From: Streptomyces sp. NBC_00654
Lineage (GTDB): Bacteria > Actinomycetota > Actinomycetes > Streptomycetales > Streptomycetaceae
Length of the DNA stretch: 64,000 nt
Assembly (NCBI RefSeq): GCF_026341775.1
Contig: NZ_JAPEOB010000001.1
Location: forward strand, 3,472,001 to 3,536,000
Reading direction: 5' to 3'
Positions 1-9,016 of this stretch are shown here, piece by piece. Below the pieces are notes generated by a model. It was given only the letters and a program-made list of their open reading frames with translations, did not search any database and had not been told where the DNA came from. The position numbers and the translations under genes are program-made. The first letter of the stretch is position 1. The number at the start of each line of letters is the position of its first letter.

Positions 1-615
1 GGCCACCACTCCGTCCACCCAGCGGCAGAGCCGTACGATCACAGGGATGTCGGCGCGCTCGTCGACACGGCCGGTCAGGGTCACGACTCCGTCCGTGACA
101 GCAACACGGATCGCGCCGGCGGGCAGGCGCAGAGTGCCGACCAGGACATCGTGCTCAATCTCGCCACGGATTGCGGAGTCATGGCGGAGGAAGGGTTTGA
201 GTAGATCGCTGCGGCTGACGATCCCGACGAGTCGTCCGGTCTCGTCGGTCACGGGCAGCCGTTTCACGCCTTTGCGGTGCATCGTCCGGGCCGTCTCGAC
301 GAGATTCCAGCTCGCCTGTGCCGTGATGGCCGGGGAGGTCATCAGGCCGGCGGCCGTCTCCGCGTCGGGCAGCCCGCGCTCCTGGGACAGCGGCCGGACT
401 CCCGCCCAGCGGCCTTCCAGGTCAGGGAGTTCCGCGGTGGCGCGCAGCATGTCGGCCTCCGAGACCACGCCGAGCGGGTGCCGGCCGTCGTCGATGACCG
501 GCACCGCTGAGATGTCGTGCTCGGAGAGGAGACGGGCGACCTCTTTGAACGGAGTCCCGGGAGCCGCGGTGACCACGTCATGCGTCATGACTTCGAAGAC
601 CGTTCGGTGCTGCAT
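1..615 (-). CDS. CBS domain pair plus BON domain protein (3' end outside window)
   Basis: The frame is open from an ATG at 615 to the window edge (205 codons, no stop yet). The start is set by a strong GGAGG eight bases upstream. Two CBS motifs are visible: residues about 8-60 with VMTHDVVTAAPGTPFKEVA and GVVSEADML, and about 90-145 with LMTSPAITAQ and GIVSRSDLL. A BON-type segment (VAVTDGVVTLTGRV) begins near residue 172. The layout matches the genes at 1941-2594 and 8030-9664, and only the last dozen or so residues should be missing. CBS pairs bind adenine nucleotides; in mycobacteria the related Hrp1 belongs to the DosR hypoxia regulon. The target here is unknown. A GGGAC..GGCCC palindrome lies upstream. 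Confidence 0.88.
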   Translation of the reverse strand, partial: MQHRTVFEVMTHDVVTAAPGTPFKEVARLLSEHDISAVPVIDDGRHPLGVVSEADMLRATAELPDLEGRWAGVRPLSQERGLPDAETAAGLMTSPAITAQASWNLVETARTMHRKGVKRLPVTDETGRLVGIVSRSDLLKPFLRHDSAIRGEIEHDVLVGTLRLPAGAIRVAVTDGVVTLTGRVDERADIPVIVRLCRWVDGVVA

Positions 616-921
616 GACGCTCCTCCTTCACAGGCCGTGCCGCTGCCGGCACGGTCCACTCTGGTGCGCGGACCTTGCCTTCGGGCAGTGCCGAACGGTC
701 CCCTTCCGGGACGGTTGGCCCCCTTCCTCGCACGGGGTGAACGGGGGTGCCGGGTGCATGGGCAGCCCTGCCGAGAGCCGGCTCAGCCGTGTTCTGCGTG
801 CCGCCTGAGCCCAGCAGGGTCCGGGTAGGGCCGCTTCCGGGACCGACTGGCCCTACCCCGCCGTCCGGCCCGGTGTCAGCGTGGCAGCGAGCCACCTCGG
901 AATCGGAAGGCGGTGCGGACG
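616..921. promoter_or_regulatory. Divergent intergenic region between CBS and USP genes
   Basis: This 306-bp spacer separates divergent genes and should hold promoters for both. I see no coding sequence in it. It contains two G/C-rich palindromes of the same type found at 4.2, 9.75-9.84 and 14.1-14.2 kb: GGGACGGTTGGCCC at 708-721 and GGGACCGACTGGCCC at 839-853. Clear -10/-35 boxes were not identified with confidence. Confidence 0.5.
823..858. promoter_or_regulatory. Inverted repeat enclosing a GGGACC-type palindrome
   Basis: A perfect 10-bp inverted repeat, GGGTAGGGCC at 823-832 and GGCCCTACCC at 849-858, flanks and overlaps GGGACCGACTGGCCC (839-853). It lies about 65-100 bp upstream of the USP start. 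This position suits an activator site for a LuxR-type regulator such as the OsdR/DevR-like protein encoded at 12.8-13.5 kb. That assignment is inference from sequence resemblance and context. Confidence 0.45.
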
Positions 922-1821
922 ATGGAATCGCCCGTGGTCGTAGGAGTGGACGGTTCCGATGCCGGTTTCACGGCTGTGGACTGGGCGGTCGACGAGGCGG
1001 TGAGGCACGGGCTTCCGCTGCGTATCGTGCACGCCTCGCTGTGGGAGCGGTACGAAGGGTTCGTCCCGGGCTGGAGCAGGGACAGGCCTGCGGGCCAGGT
1101 TCTCGCCGAGAACATCGTCGCCGTGGCGGAAGAACGGGCCCGGCGTCGTGCACCCGGTCTCACCGTCGCGGCGGAAGTCCTGGCCGAGGATGCGTCCGCC
1201 GTGCTGCTCAGGTGGGGGACGGTGGCCACGATGGTGGTCGTCGGGTCACGCGGGCGTGGAGAGCTGGGTGACCTTCTGCTCGGGTCCGTCAGCCTCGTCG
1301 TGGCGGCCCGCTCCCACTGTCCGGTTGTCGTGGTCCGCGGAGACCAGCACGCTCTGGAGGCACGGCACCAGAGAATCCTGCTGGGCCTCGGCGACCACGA
1401 CGAGGCTTCGCCGGCCGTGCGTTTCGCGTTCCGCGAAGCGGAGGTCCGGCATGCGGAGCTGGAAGTCGTCCGCACCTGGCGACGGCCCGCCCATGAACCG
1501 GTCCGTCATCCGCTTCTGACCGGTGAGGCGGGAGAGTACGCGCAGGCGGCGTCTGAGCTGCTCGACAAGGCCCTTGCCGCGATGGGCCGGGAACATCCAC
1601 AGGTACACCTGCGCAGGAGCGCCATCGAGGGGCCCGCTCACAAGGTGCTGACGGACCGCGCGGCTGCAGCGGACCTGCTGGTCGTCGGGGCACTTCGGCG
1701 GGACCGCATCGTAGGTCTGGAGCTCGGCAGAGTCGCTCACCGTGCCCTGCACCATGCCTCGTGCCCGGTCGCCGTCGTCCCTCAGCCGCACCGGGTACCC
1801 ACGGAAGGGGAACCGCGATGA
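922..1821 (+). CDS. Universal stress protein, two USP domains
   Basis: 299 residues if started at the ATG, which has GGAAGG 11 bases upstream; a GTG nine bases earlier sits almost on that ribosome site and is less likely. The first USP domain (about 1-145) starts VVVGVDGSDAG and carries the ATP-type loop VVVGSRGRGELGDLLLGS. The second (about 150-295) begins ILLGLGDHDE, and its loop VVGALRRDRIVGLELGR has lost most of the glycines, so only the first half looks able to bind ATP in the canonical way. Tandem USPs of this size are frequent in mycobacterial DosR regulons (e.g. Rv1996, Rv2005c). It is transcribed away from a CBS-BON gene across a region with palindromes. The specific role is unknown. 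Confidence 0.93.
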   Translation: MESPVVVGVDGSDAGFTAVDWAVDEAVRHGLPLRIVHASLWERYEGFVPGWSRDRPAGQVLAENIVAVAEERARRRAPGLTVAAEVLAEDASAVLLRWGTVATMVVVGSRGRGELGDLLLGSVSLVVAARSHCPVVVVRGDQHALEARHQRILLGLGDHDEASPAVRFAFREAEVRHAELEVVRTWRRPAHEPVRHPLLTGEAGEYAQAASELLDKALAAMGREHPQVHLRRSAIEGPAHKVLTDRAAAADLLVVGALRRDRIVGLELGRVAHRALHHASCPVAVVPQPHRVPTEGEPR

Positions 1822-1898
1822 GCACCGCGGCCCGGTACCCCGTCAGTGACACCGGCCGCCGTATCGCCGCCCGGCGTGGAGACCGGCCTGTCCAGTGA
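1818..1898 (+). CDS. Possible 26-residue ORF overlapping the USP stop
   Basis: The ATG overlaps the preceding USP stop in an ATGA arrangement and has GGAAGGGG eight bases upstream, so translational coupling is possible. The peptide is arginine-rich (MSTAARYPVSDTGRR...) with no recognisable domain. It could be a real small protein, the truncated start of a lost gene, or chance. Nothing else is visible between it and the converging CBS-BON gene. Confidence 0.25.
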   Translation: MSTAARYPVSDTGRRIAARRGDRPVQ

Positions 1899-1940
1899 GG
1901 AGGCCCCACACGCGGCCGTCGGCCCCCTTCTGCCGCGCCA

Positions 1941-2594
1941 TTACGGCCTCTCCTCCGCGGTGAGATCGCACCGCACGTCCACCACGCCTTCGACGGCCAG
2001 GGTCAGCCGCGCCGCGAGCGGGACGAGTGCGCTGTCGTGGACCTCGCCGGACAGGGTCACGACCCCCGCCTCGACGCTGATGACGACCTGGCCGTGAGAG
2101 ACGGGAAACAGGTGCTCAACGACTTCGCGGCGCACCTCGGCCGCGAGGTCCTCGTCCCGGCGGAGGAATACCTTGAGGAGGTCGGACCGGCTCACGATGC
2201 CTTGGACGGTGCCGTCGGCGTCGACCACGGGCAGCCGCTTGACGTGATGGGCGGCCATGTGGCGTGCGGCCTGGGACAGGGACGCATCGGGAGCGACCGT
2301 GACGGCGGGCGACGTCATGAGGTCCGCTGCCCGACTCGAGCCTGCTTTGGCCGTGGCGTTCAGCCGCCGCATCTGCTCGAGGAGGCCGAGACGGTGGTCG
2401 TGGAACTCCTCCTTGAGCAGCAGATCCGCCTCGGAGACCACCCCGACGACACGGCCCTCGCCCTCGACGACAGGGACAGCGGTCACCTTCCACCGGTCCA
2501 TCGTCTCGATGATTTCCTTGAAATCCGCACCGGGCCGGACGGCGACGACCTTCTTCGTCATCACGTCGGCAACAGTGAATGGTTGTCGGGTCAT
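1941..2594 (-). CDS. CBS domain pair plus BON domain protein
   Basis: 217 residues. The first CBS motif (about 8-62) reads VADVMTKKVVAVRP and GVVSEADLLLK; the second (about 90-145) reads DLMTSPAVTVAP and GIVSRSDLLKVF. The C-terminal 60 residues form a BON-like unit with ISVEAGVVTLSGEV and VVDVRCDL. GGAGAGA sits upstream of the start. CBS pairs usually sense adenine nucleotides, and BON domains are associated with membrane or lipid contact, though here there is no signal peptide. It is one of three similar copies in the first 10 kb, with fragments of others near 18.5 kb, indicating local family expansion. Mycobacterial Hrp1 is the closest known theme, without the BON part. Confidence 0.92.
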   Translation of the reverse strand: MTRQPFTVADVMTKKVVAVRPGADFKEIIETMDRWKVTAVPVVEGEGRVVGVVSEADLLLKEEFHDHRLGLLEQMRRLNATAKAGSSRAADLMTSPAVTVAPDASLSQAARHMAAHHVKRLPVVDADGTVQGIVSRSDLLKVFLRRDEDLAAEVRREVVEHLFPVSHGQVVISVEAGVVTLSGEVHDSALVPLAARLTLAVEGVVDVRCDLTAEERP

Positions 2595-2719
2595 GGCTCT
2601 CTCCTACATGCGTGTACCACCGGTTCCGTACCGACGCGCGGTTCAGCAGTGGGGTGCGGGCTGTTGGAAGGGGAGCCCGCACCCCTGGTCTCGCCACGCC
2701 TCCGGCCCGGAGATCCAGG

Positions 2720-4147
2720 TCAGCGGACCAGTACGGCTTCGCCGGAGCGGGGTACGACGGCCGTCCAGCCCAGTTCGCGGTCGATGCGCTCGCGCAGGGC
2801 GGCGGAGGCGGTCGGTTCCCCATGGACGAGGTAGGTGGTGTGCGGGGGAGGGGCACCGCGAAGCCAGTCCAGGATCTGTGCGGCGTCGGCGTGCGCGGAG
2901 AAGTGGGGTACGTCGGCGACCTCGGCCCGTACGGGCACGTACTCGCCGAACATCTTCAGCGACCGGGCCCCTTCCACCAGGTCCCGGGCCCGGGTGCCCG
3001 CCGCGGCGAAGCCCACGACGACTACGGCGTTGCGCGGGTCGGGGAGCAGCCGATGCAGATGATGGAGGACTCGACCACCGGTGGCCATCCCGGAGGAGGA
3101 GACGATGACGGCGGGGCCGTGAACGCTGTTGATGTCGATGGATTCCTGGACGGTTCGGGCGGCGAGGAACGGTTCGGGGCTCAGCGCGCCCTCACCTTGG
3201 GCGAGGATGTCCGGCCGAAGCTCGGCGGCTTGCTCGCGTACGGCGTCCCGGTACACGTCGAGGGCGGCCAGGGCCATGGGGCTGTCGACATAGACGGGCA
3301 CGGAGTTGGGCAGGGCACCCTGTTGGCGCAGGCGTACCAGTTCGTGCAGGACGACCTCTGTCCGGTCGATCGCGAAGGCGGGGATCACCATTGTGCCGCC
3401 GCGGGCGAGGGTCCGCGCGATGACGGAGGCGAATTCCGAGCGGGCGTTTTCCTGGTCGTGACGGCGGTCGCCGTAGGTGGATTCCATCAGCAGGACGTCG
3501 GCTCCCGAGAACGGTTCCGGCGGTAGCAGCAGAGGGTGCCCCGGCCGTCCGAGGTCTCCCGAGACGGCCAGGGTGTGGCCATCCTCCAGCGTGAGGTGGG
3601 CCCACGCCGAGCCGAGTATGTGCCCGCCGTGGTGGAGCAGGAGCCGGGTGCCGGCCACGACTTCCACGGTGTCACCGATCGGGACCGGGTCGAAGAAGGA
3701 GATTGCCTTCTCGGCGTCGGAGTCGTCGTAGAGCGGCTCGGCCGGGCGGTGCTTGGACCAGCCGTGCTCGTTGGCGTGCCGGGCCGCCTCCATCTGGAGC
3801 CGGGCGCTGTCGCGCAGCACTATCCCGGCGAGCCGCGCGGTGCGTGCGCTGGTGAGGATCGGGCCGCGGAAGCCCTGACGGACCAGGCGGGGCAGATACC
3901 CGCAATGGTCCAGATGGGCATGCGTGACAACCACGGCGTGGATGTCGGAGGCATTGCGGGCGAACCGCTCCCAGTTGCGCCGGCGCAGGTCCGCGAATCC
4001 CTGGAAGAGGCCGCAGTCGACGAGGATCCGGGCGTGGTCGCTCTCCACGAGGAACTTGCTTCCGGTGACGGTTCCCACGCCTCCCAGGAAACTGAGCAGA
4101 GCCGGGCGCGGAGCGGCGGGAGCGGGATTCAGGGCGGCCTCGGACAT
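2720..4147 (-). CDS. MBL-fold beta-CASP ribonuclease-like metallo-hydrolase
   Basis: 475 residues, the usual size for the YSH1/CPSF-73-like family. The metallo-beta-lactamase core includes [11 protein letters not shown] near the N-terminus, the zinc motif THAHLDHCG (about 76-84), HILGSAW, and [10 protein letters not shown]. The beta-CASP insertion follows ([33 protein letters not shown]), with the terminal histidine motifs PHFSAHAD and YLVHGE. These proteins act as RNA endo- or exonucleases in the cytoplasm, with substrate specificity usually untested. The start has AAGGAGG nine bases upstream. It is transcribed toward the CBS-BON gene, leaving about 125 bp between them. A role in RNA turnover under stress is inferred only from the neighbourhood. 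Confidence 0.92.
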   Translation of the reverse strand: MSEAALNPAPAAPRPALLSFLGGVGTVTGSKFLVESDHARILVDCGLFQGFADLRRRNWERFARNASDIHAVVVTHAHLDHCGYLPRLVRQGFRGPILTSARTARLAGIVLRDSARLQMEAARHANEHGWSKHRPAEPLYDDSDAEKAISFFDPVPIGDTVEVVAGTRLLLHHGGHILGSAWAHLTLEDGHTLAVSGDLGRPGHPLLLPPEPFSGADVLLMESTYGDRRHDQENARSEFASVIARTLARGGTMVIPAFAIDRTEVVLHELVRLRQQGALPNSVPVYVDSPMALAALDVYRDAVREQAAELRPDILAQGEGALSPEPFLAARTVQESIDINSVHGPAVIVSSSGMATGGRVLHHLHRLLPDPRNAVVVVGFAAAGTRARDLVEGARSLKMFGEYVPVRAEVADVPHFSAHADAAQILDWLRGAPPPHTTYLVHGEPTASAALRERIDRELGWTAVVPRSGEAVLVR

Positions 4148-4210
4148 GGTCAGCCCTCCTTGGGAGTGTGGCCGCTGTCCACCCTCCCATCAGGAGCGGG
4201 CCGGCCGCTG

Positions 4211-4226
4211 GGGCCCGAGAGGGTCC
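4211..4226. promoter_or_regulatory. GGGCCC-type imperfect palindrome
   Basis: GGGCCCGAGAGGGTCC lies between the divergent MBL-fold gene and the alcohol dehydrogenase remnant, and a second related stretch follows at 4231-4246. It resembles the palindromes at 708, 839, 9745, 9827, 14132 and 14193 but is the least symmetrical of the set. It is a candidate site for the local OsdR/DevR-like regulator. Confidence 0.35.
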
Positions 4227-4322
4227 TCCTGGGGGCCGACCGGCTCATGTGCTGCCGCGACCGACAAGGTCAGTATCGGTCGCGAATGCGCCAGAACGTG
4301 CCACAGGAAGTGGGTGGGCGAG

Positions 4323-4829
4323 ATGAAGGCACTCGTGTTCCGGGGGCCGGGAAATTGTGCCTGGCAGGACGTACCGGACCCGGGTATCGACGACCCCGCA
4401 GAGGCGATCGTCCGAGTCGACGTCGTCACCGTCTGCGGCACGGATCTGCACATCCTGAAGAGTGACGTGCCGGATCCGACGGACGGACTCGGAGCAGACG
4501 TCGTCATGGAGGCTGTCGGAGTTCCGGAGGCATTCGAGATGTGCACCCGAATGGTCCGGCCAGGCGGCCGGGTCGCCAGCATCGGTGTCCACGGAAACCT
4601 TGCGGTCCTCCACCTCGAAGACCTCTGGATCAAGGACACCACGATCACCACCGGGCTCGTGGACACCTCGTCCATTCCCGTGCTGCTGAGCACGATGGAG
4701 ATGGGCCGCCTGCCGTCGTCGTCTTTGATCACTCACCGATACGAACTGGGACGGATGGAGGAGGCGTACGACGTCTTCGGCCGGGCCGCGGACACGGGCG
4801 CGCTCAAGGTCGCGCTGGGCGCCCAGTAA
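4323..4829 (+). pseudogene. Zinc alcohol dehydrogenase with large internal in-frame deletion
   Basis: An open 168-residue frame whose two ends belong to a zinc-dependent medium-chain dehydrogenase of about 345 residues. Residues 1-45 are the GroES-like start, ending with the catalytic-zinc motif VCGTDLHILKSDVP. The next residues, DPTDGLGADVVMEAVG, belong after the cofactor domain has begun. The missing segment of about 170-180 residues would hold the second zinc ligand (GHE), the structural-zinc cysteines and the GxGxxG NAD motif. The C-terminal part is intact through GRMEEAYDVFGRAADTGALKV. Because the deletion preserves frame, a short protein may still be made, but it cannot be a working dehydrogenase. 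Its tail closely resembles the dehydrogenase tail fused to a USP at 24.05-24.15 kb. Confidence 0.85.
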
Positions 4830-4876
4830 CCCGCGACGGTGAGCATCGACGGCCTTCCGCCAGGCAAGGAGTGAGG

Positions 4877-5629
4877 ATGATCGCCCTCCCGCCCCATGGT
4901 GTTGTCCTGGACACAGACGGCGTGCTACTCGATTCGGCCGGTCTCCACGCGGCGGCCTGGAAGACTGCCTTCGACGCCTGCCTGAAGGCCGTAGCGGGCG
5001 AGCCGCAGCCGCCCTTCGACACCGGCTCCGAATACCGTCGCTACGTCGATGGAAAGTCCCGCTTCGACGGAGCGGACGCATTCCTCACGGCGCGGGGGCT
5101 CGGCCTTCCCGCGGGAGAGCCCGGCGATCCGCCCGGTTGCGGCACCGTCTGGTCGGTTGCCGCGCGCAAGGAACAGGTATTCGTCGACATGCTCGGCACC
5201 CGCGGCGCCGCGGCCTTCGAAGACGCTGTGCCTGCCCTCGGCGCCCTGCGTGCGGCCGGTGCGTCCTGTGCGGCCGTCTCGGCCTCCCGGCATGCCCGGG
5301 CGCTGCTCACAGCGTCCGGTCTCGACCGGTTCCTTGCCGCAGTGGTGGATGGCGAGGATGCCGCCAGGCTCGGGCTCCCCGGAAAGCCGGATCCGGCCCT
5401 CTTCCTGCGTGCGGCGGCCCTGCTCCGTACCCGTCCGGGAGACACCGCGGTCGTCGAAGACGCGCTCGCGGGAGTCCGGGCGGCGTGCCGAGGGGACTTC
5501 GGCCTCGTGGTCGGACTCGACCGGACCCCCGACCGGCGCATGTCCGCCCTGCTGCGTGAACAGGGCGCTGACCTGACGGTTCCCGATCTCGGGGCGCTGG
5601 TCGCCCGGGTATGGGGTGAACCGGGATGA
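4877..5629 (+). CDS. HAD-family beta-phosphoglucomutase
   Basis: 250 residues. The nucleophile motif VLDTDGVLLDS gives Asp12 and Asp14, the pair used by beta-phosphoglucomutases. A helical cap follows, containing YRRYVDGKSRFDGADAFL, which is characteristic of beta-PGM-like proteins. Motif II is AVSASRH, the lysine motif is LPGKPDPALFL, and the acidic motif is AVVEDALAGVRAA. It should interconvert beta-glucose 1-phosphate and glucose 6-phosphate. AAGGAG precedes the ATG by five bases. Its stop overlaps the start of the GH65 gene (ATGA), so the two are almost certainly co-translated, and the substrate is the product expected from a GH65 phosphorylase. Mycobacterial Rv2006 (OtsB1, DosR-regulated) contains related HAD and GH65 parts in one chain. 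Confidence 0.92.
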   Translation: MIALPPHGVVLDTDGVLLDSAGLHAAAWKTAFDACLKAVAGEPQPPFDTGSEYRRYVDGKSRFDGADAFLTARGLGLPAGEPGDPPGCGTVWSVAARKEQVFVDMLGTRGAAAFEDAVPALGALRAAGASCAAVSASRHARALLTASGLDRFLAAVVDGEDAARLGLPGKPDPALFLRAAALLRTRPGDTAVVEDALAGVRAACRGDFGLVVGLDRTPDRRMSALLREQGADLTVPDLGALVARVWGEPG

Positions 5630-8016
5630 CCTCGCGCTGGAGCTGGACCTACGACCGCTACGACCCGGGAAGCGAGTCCCTGGTGGAAGCACTCTGCGCG
5701 CTCGGCAACGGCCGCTTCGCCACCCGCGGGGCCGCGCCGGAGTGCACCGCAGGACCGGCGCACTACCCAGGCACGTACCTGGCGGGCTGCTACGACCGGC
5801 GGACCTCGACCGTGATGGGCGGACAGATCGAGAACGAAGACCTCGTCAATCTCCCGAACTGGACGCTTCTGCGCTACCGCTGCCTGCCGGACGACGGACC
5901 GCCCGGTGACTGGCTGACGCCGGACTCCGAGGAAATGCGCCACTATGACGTGCACCTGGACCTGCGCGCGGGAGTACTCACCCGGAACCTGTTCTTCGAG
6001 GACAGCCGTGGGCACGGCCTGCGCGTCAGCCACACCAGGATCGTTCATATGGGAGACCCCCGCCTGGCCGCCCAGCGCACCGTGTTCCGCCCCTACGGCT
6101 GGAAAGGTGCCGTCGAGGTGGACTCCGTTCTCGACGGCGCCGTCACCAACACCGGTGTCGCGCGCTACCGGCACCTCGAAGGGCGGCATCTCAGGGGACA
6201 CCGCTCCGGCTTCGAGCCCGACGGGGTTGCCTGGCTCTCCTGCCGCACGGTCGATCCGGGCGTCCGGATCGCGCTGGCCGTCCGCACGGTCACCCGGCCC
6301 CAGTGCCCCGCCCAGGAGACGGTCACGACCACCGGCAGTGTCCAGACGTACCACCTGCCGGTCTCTCCCCGCCGCTCGTCGACGGCCGTGAAGACCCTCG
6401 CGTTGCACACCTCGTCGGACCGCCCCGCCGCCGACCCCCTTGCCGCTGTCTGCGATGCCGTCACCCGTGCTGCCGGCTTTCCCCGGCTCCTCGCCACGCA
6501 CAAGGCAGCCTGGAAACGTCTCTGGGAACAGGGCGAGTTGGACGTTCCGGGGGAGGCGGGCCGCATCCTGCACCTGCACCTGTTCCACCTGCTGCAGACG
6601 GTCTCACCGAACACCGCGGAACTCGACGTGGGTGTCCCCGCCCGAGGTCTGCACGGAGAGGCGTACCGGGGACATGTCTTCTGGGACGAGCTGTTCGTCC
6701 TGCCCTACCTCAGCCTTCATTTCCCCGATGTGGCCCGAGCCGTGCTCATGTACCGGCACCGCCGCCTCCCCGCCGCACGTGCGGCGGCGCGAGAAGCCGG
6801 CAGGCAAGGGGCCATGTACCCCTGGCAGAGCGCGAGTTCCGGCCGGGAGGAGACCCAGGAGATGCACCTCAACCCGCGCTCGGGGCGCTGGCTTCCCGAC
6901 CATTCGCATCTGCAGCGGCATGTGGGGTCGGCCGTCGCGTTCAACGTGTGGAGATATGCGCAGGCCACCGGAGACCGGGGATTCCTCCACGCGGCCGGAG
7001 CGGAGATCCTGCTGGAGGTCGCCCGCTACTGGGCCGGCGCCGCCACCTTCGACACGGCACGGAACCGCTACCGGATCCGCGGCGTCGTCGGTCCGGACGA
7101 ATACCACGATGCCTACCCCGACGCCGCGCGGCCCGGCATCGACGACAACGCCTACACCAACGTCACCGCCGCCTGGGTGCTCGACCGCGGCCTGGCCCTG
7201 CTCGCTGAACTGCCCGCTGCCCGGCGGGCGGAACTGTGCGAGCGGCTCTCGCTCGACGATGAGGAGCTTGCCCGCTGGGCAGAGGTCTCCCACCGCCTGT
7301 ACGTGCCGTTCCACCAGGGAGTGGTGAGCCAGTTCGCGGGCTACGGAGACCTGGTCGAACTCGACTGGGAACGCTACCGGGCCCAGTACGGAGACATCCA
7401 CAGACTCGACCGGATCCTTGAGGCAGAGGGCGACACGGTCAACCGCTACAAGGCGTCGAAGCAGGCCGACACCCTCATGCTCGGTTACCTCTTCCGTCCG
7501 ACCGAGCTGTACGGCCTGTTCTCCGGACTCGGCTACGCCTTTGACGACGAGACCTGGCGGGCCACCGTCTCGTACTACCTGGGGCGCTCCAGCCATGGTT
7601 CGACGCTCAGCAGTCTGGTCCACGGATGGGTGCTGACCCGCGCGAAGGGGGCCGGGGCCTGGGCGTACTGCGAGGAGGCGCTGCTGAGCGACGTGGCCGA
7701 CGTTCAGGGGGGAACGACCGGAGAGGGCATCCATCTCGGTGCGATGGCAGGCACCGTCGACCTGGTGGAGCGTGGGATCACCGGCCTGGAGGCCGGACCG
7801 GACGGGCTGCGCGTGGCTCCTGTGGAGCTGTCGGAGATCCCCCGGTTCACGTTCACCCTGTGTGTCCGCGGTCATCAAGGGGTGCGTGTGCGGATGCTTC
7901 CAGGGCGCCTGTCCATCCGTGTTCCGGCCGCGCCCAGAGGCCCACTCGCTGTCGTGCTTCCGGGCGATCGTCGGTTCACCGTCGCCCCCGGGGAAGAACG
8001 CTGGTTCCGGTTGTGA
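5626..8016 (+). CDS. GH65 glycoside phosphorylase (trehalose/kojibiose/maltose type)
   Basis: 796 residues, full length for GH65. The N-terminal beta-sandwich (about 1-260) opens with LCALGNGRFATRG and includes PGTYLAGCYDRR. The (alpha/alpha)6 barrel includes HGEAYRGHVFWDELFVLP and the catalytic acid region GVVGPDEYHDAY, with Glu492 as the general acid. A C-terminal beta-sheet domain follows. The loop RSSHGSTLSSLVHGW matches the phosphate-binding region of GH65 phosphorylases rather than hydrolases. An inverting phosphorylase would release beta-glucose 1-phosphate, the substrate of the upstream mutase with which it overlaps by four bases. The disaccharide cannot be fixed from sequence. Trehalose is plausible because it is a common reserve and because of the Rv2006 parallel. 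Confidence 0.93.
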   Translation: MTSRWSWTYDRYDPGSESLVEALCALGNGRFATRGAAPECTAGPAHYPGTYLAGCYDRRTSTVMGGQIENEDLVNLPNWTLLRYRCLPDDGPPGDWLTPDSEEMRHYDVHLDLRAGVLTRNLFFEDSRGHGLRVSHTRIVHMGDPRLAAQRTVFRPYGWKGAVEVDSVLDGAVTNTGVARYRHLEGRHLRGHRSGFEPDGVAWLSCRTVDPGVRIALAVRTVTRPQCPAQETVTTTGSVQTYHLPVSPRRSSTAVKTLALHTSSDRPAADPLAAVCDAVTRAAGFPRLLATHKAAWKRLWEQGELDVPGEAGRILHLHLFHLLQTVSPNTAELDVGVPARGLHGEAYRGHVFWDELFVLPYLSLHFPDVARAVLMYRHRRLPAARAAAREAGRQGAMYPWQSASSGREETQEMHLNPRSGRWLPDHSHLQRHVGSAVAFNVWRYAQATGDRGFLHAAGAEILLEVARYWAGAATFDTARNRYRIRGVVGPDEYHDAYPDAARPGIDDNAYTNVTAAWVLDRGLALLAELPAARRAELCERLSLDDEELARWAEVSHRLYVPFHQGVVSQFAGYGDLVELDWERYRAQYGDIHRLDRILEAEGDTVNRYKASKQADTLMLGYLFRPTELYGLFSGLGYAFDDETWRATVSYYLGRSSHGSTLSSLVHGWVLTRAKGAGAWAYCEEALLSDVADVQGGTTGEGIHLGAMAGTVDLVERGITGLEAGPDGLRVAPVELSEIPRFTFTLCVRGHQGVRVRMLPGRLSIRVPAAPRGPLAVVLPGDRRFTVAPGEERWFRL

Positions 8017-8029
8017 GCTGAGCGGAGGA

Positions 8030-9016
8030 TCAGCCGAAGGTGAGCACCTCGGAGGCGGGGCGGCGGGGTGTGGGCCGGCCTTTCGGCCCGTAGCCCAGAC
8101 GGATCAGTATGTGGACGAAGCCCATCGTGGAACCCGGCTCTCTCGCGACGGACCGGAGCTCGGGCCACTCCAGGGGCTGAGACATGAGAGACGTCGAAAG
8201 ACCGTCGGCGGTTGCCTGGAGCAGCACCCGCTGCATGGCCTGACCAGCCCTCAGCCAGTTCTCCGGATCGTCTTCGGCTGTGCCGAGAAGCGCGAGCTGA
8301 GGCCGCTTCTCGAAGGGCGCCGAGGAGCGTGCCGGGACGCGGCGGGAGGAGTCGAAGTCCCGGACGGGAGCGGTCACGTCGTACTGCCGGGGGCCGAGAG
8401 CGTACGTCGGGATGCCCTCCGTCTCGGGCCCTTCCCCGACCGCGCCCGTGCGGGTCCAGGCGGCGATCTCCGCACGTACCGCCTCATCCGCAGCCTCGAA
8501 CATCTGGGCGTCGTGAACAAGTTCGAGGACGGTGTCGGTGTGCCAGGCACCCGGTACGACAAGTCGGCAGCCCTCCAGAAGGGCGGCGGCGCAGAGCCCG
8601 TCGACGACCTCTGAGGGGATCTGTTCCTCGGAGAAGGGGAAGCGGCTGGTGTGCCGCTGCCGCAGTACGGGATGGAGGACGGCAAGGCCGTCCTCCACGG
8701 CGGGTCCCTGAAGACGTACATCGGCCAGATGCCAGGGATCTGCGGAAGAGGGCAGCAGGGTGACAGCGGCGTTCAGGCCATGGTGTGCGCTGGCTACCCG
8801 CAGATTGAACAGAGCGGCACCGCACCCGAGGTGGAGTGCACGGTGCTCGGGATCCTGATGCTGCATGCCCCGTGCGGGATCGCCGTGCATTCCGATCATG
8901 TCGGTGCCTGTCCTGTGGACGAACTTCCAGGGCTGTGCGTTGTGCATCGAGGGGGCGGTGACGGCGTCCTCGATCAGTGATGTCACCAGGGAGCGGGTCG
9001 GATCGGTGGTGGACAC
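8030..9016 (-). other. Alternative start giving a stand-alone nitroreductase
   Basis: An in-frame GTG at 9016 (VSTTDPTRSLVTSLIED) would give a 328-residue nitroreductase, the usual length of Acg-like proteins. Only a weak ribosome site (ACAGGACG) precedes it. Both products could be made from one mRNA. Confidence 0.45.

Noticed and set aside
5041..6588. Long leftward open frame opposite the mutase and GH65 genes
   Set aside because: It is antisense to well-supported genes, has low-complexity Arg/Gly/Ala composition and no domain; such frames are common opposite G/C-biased genes.
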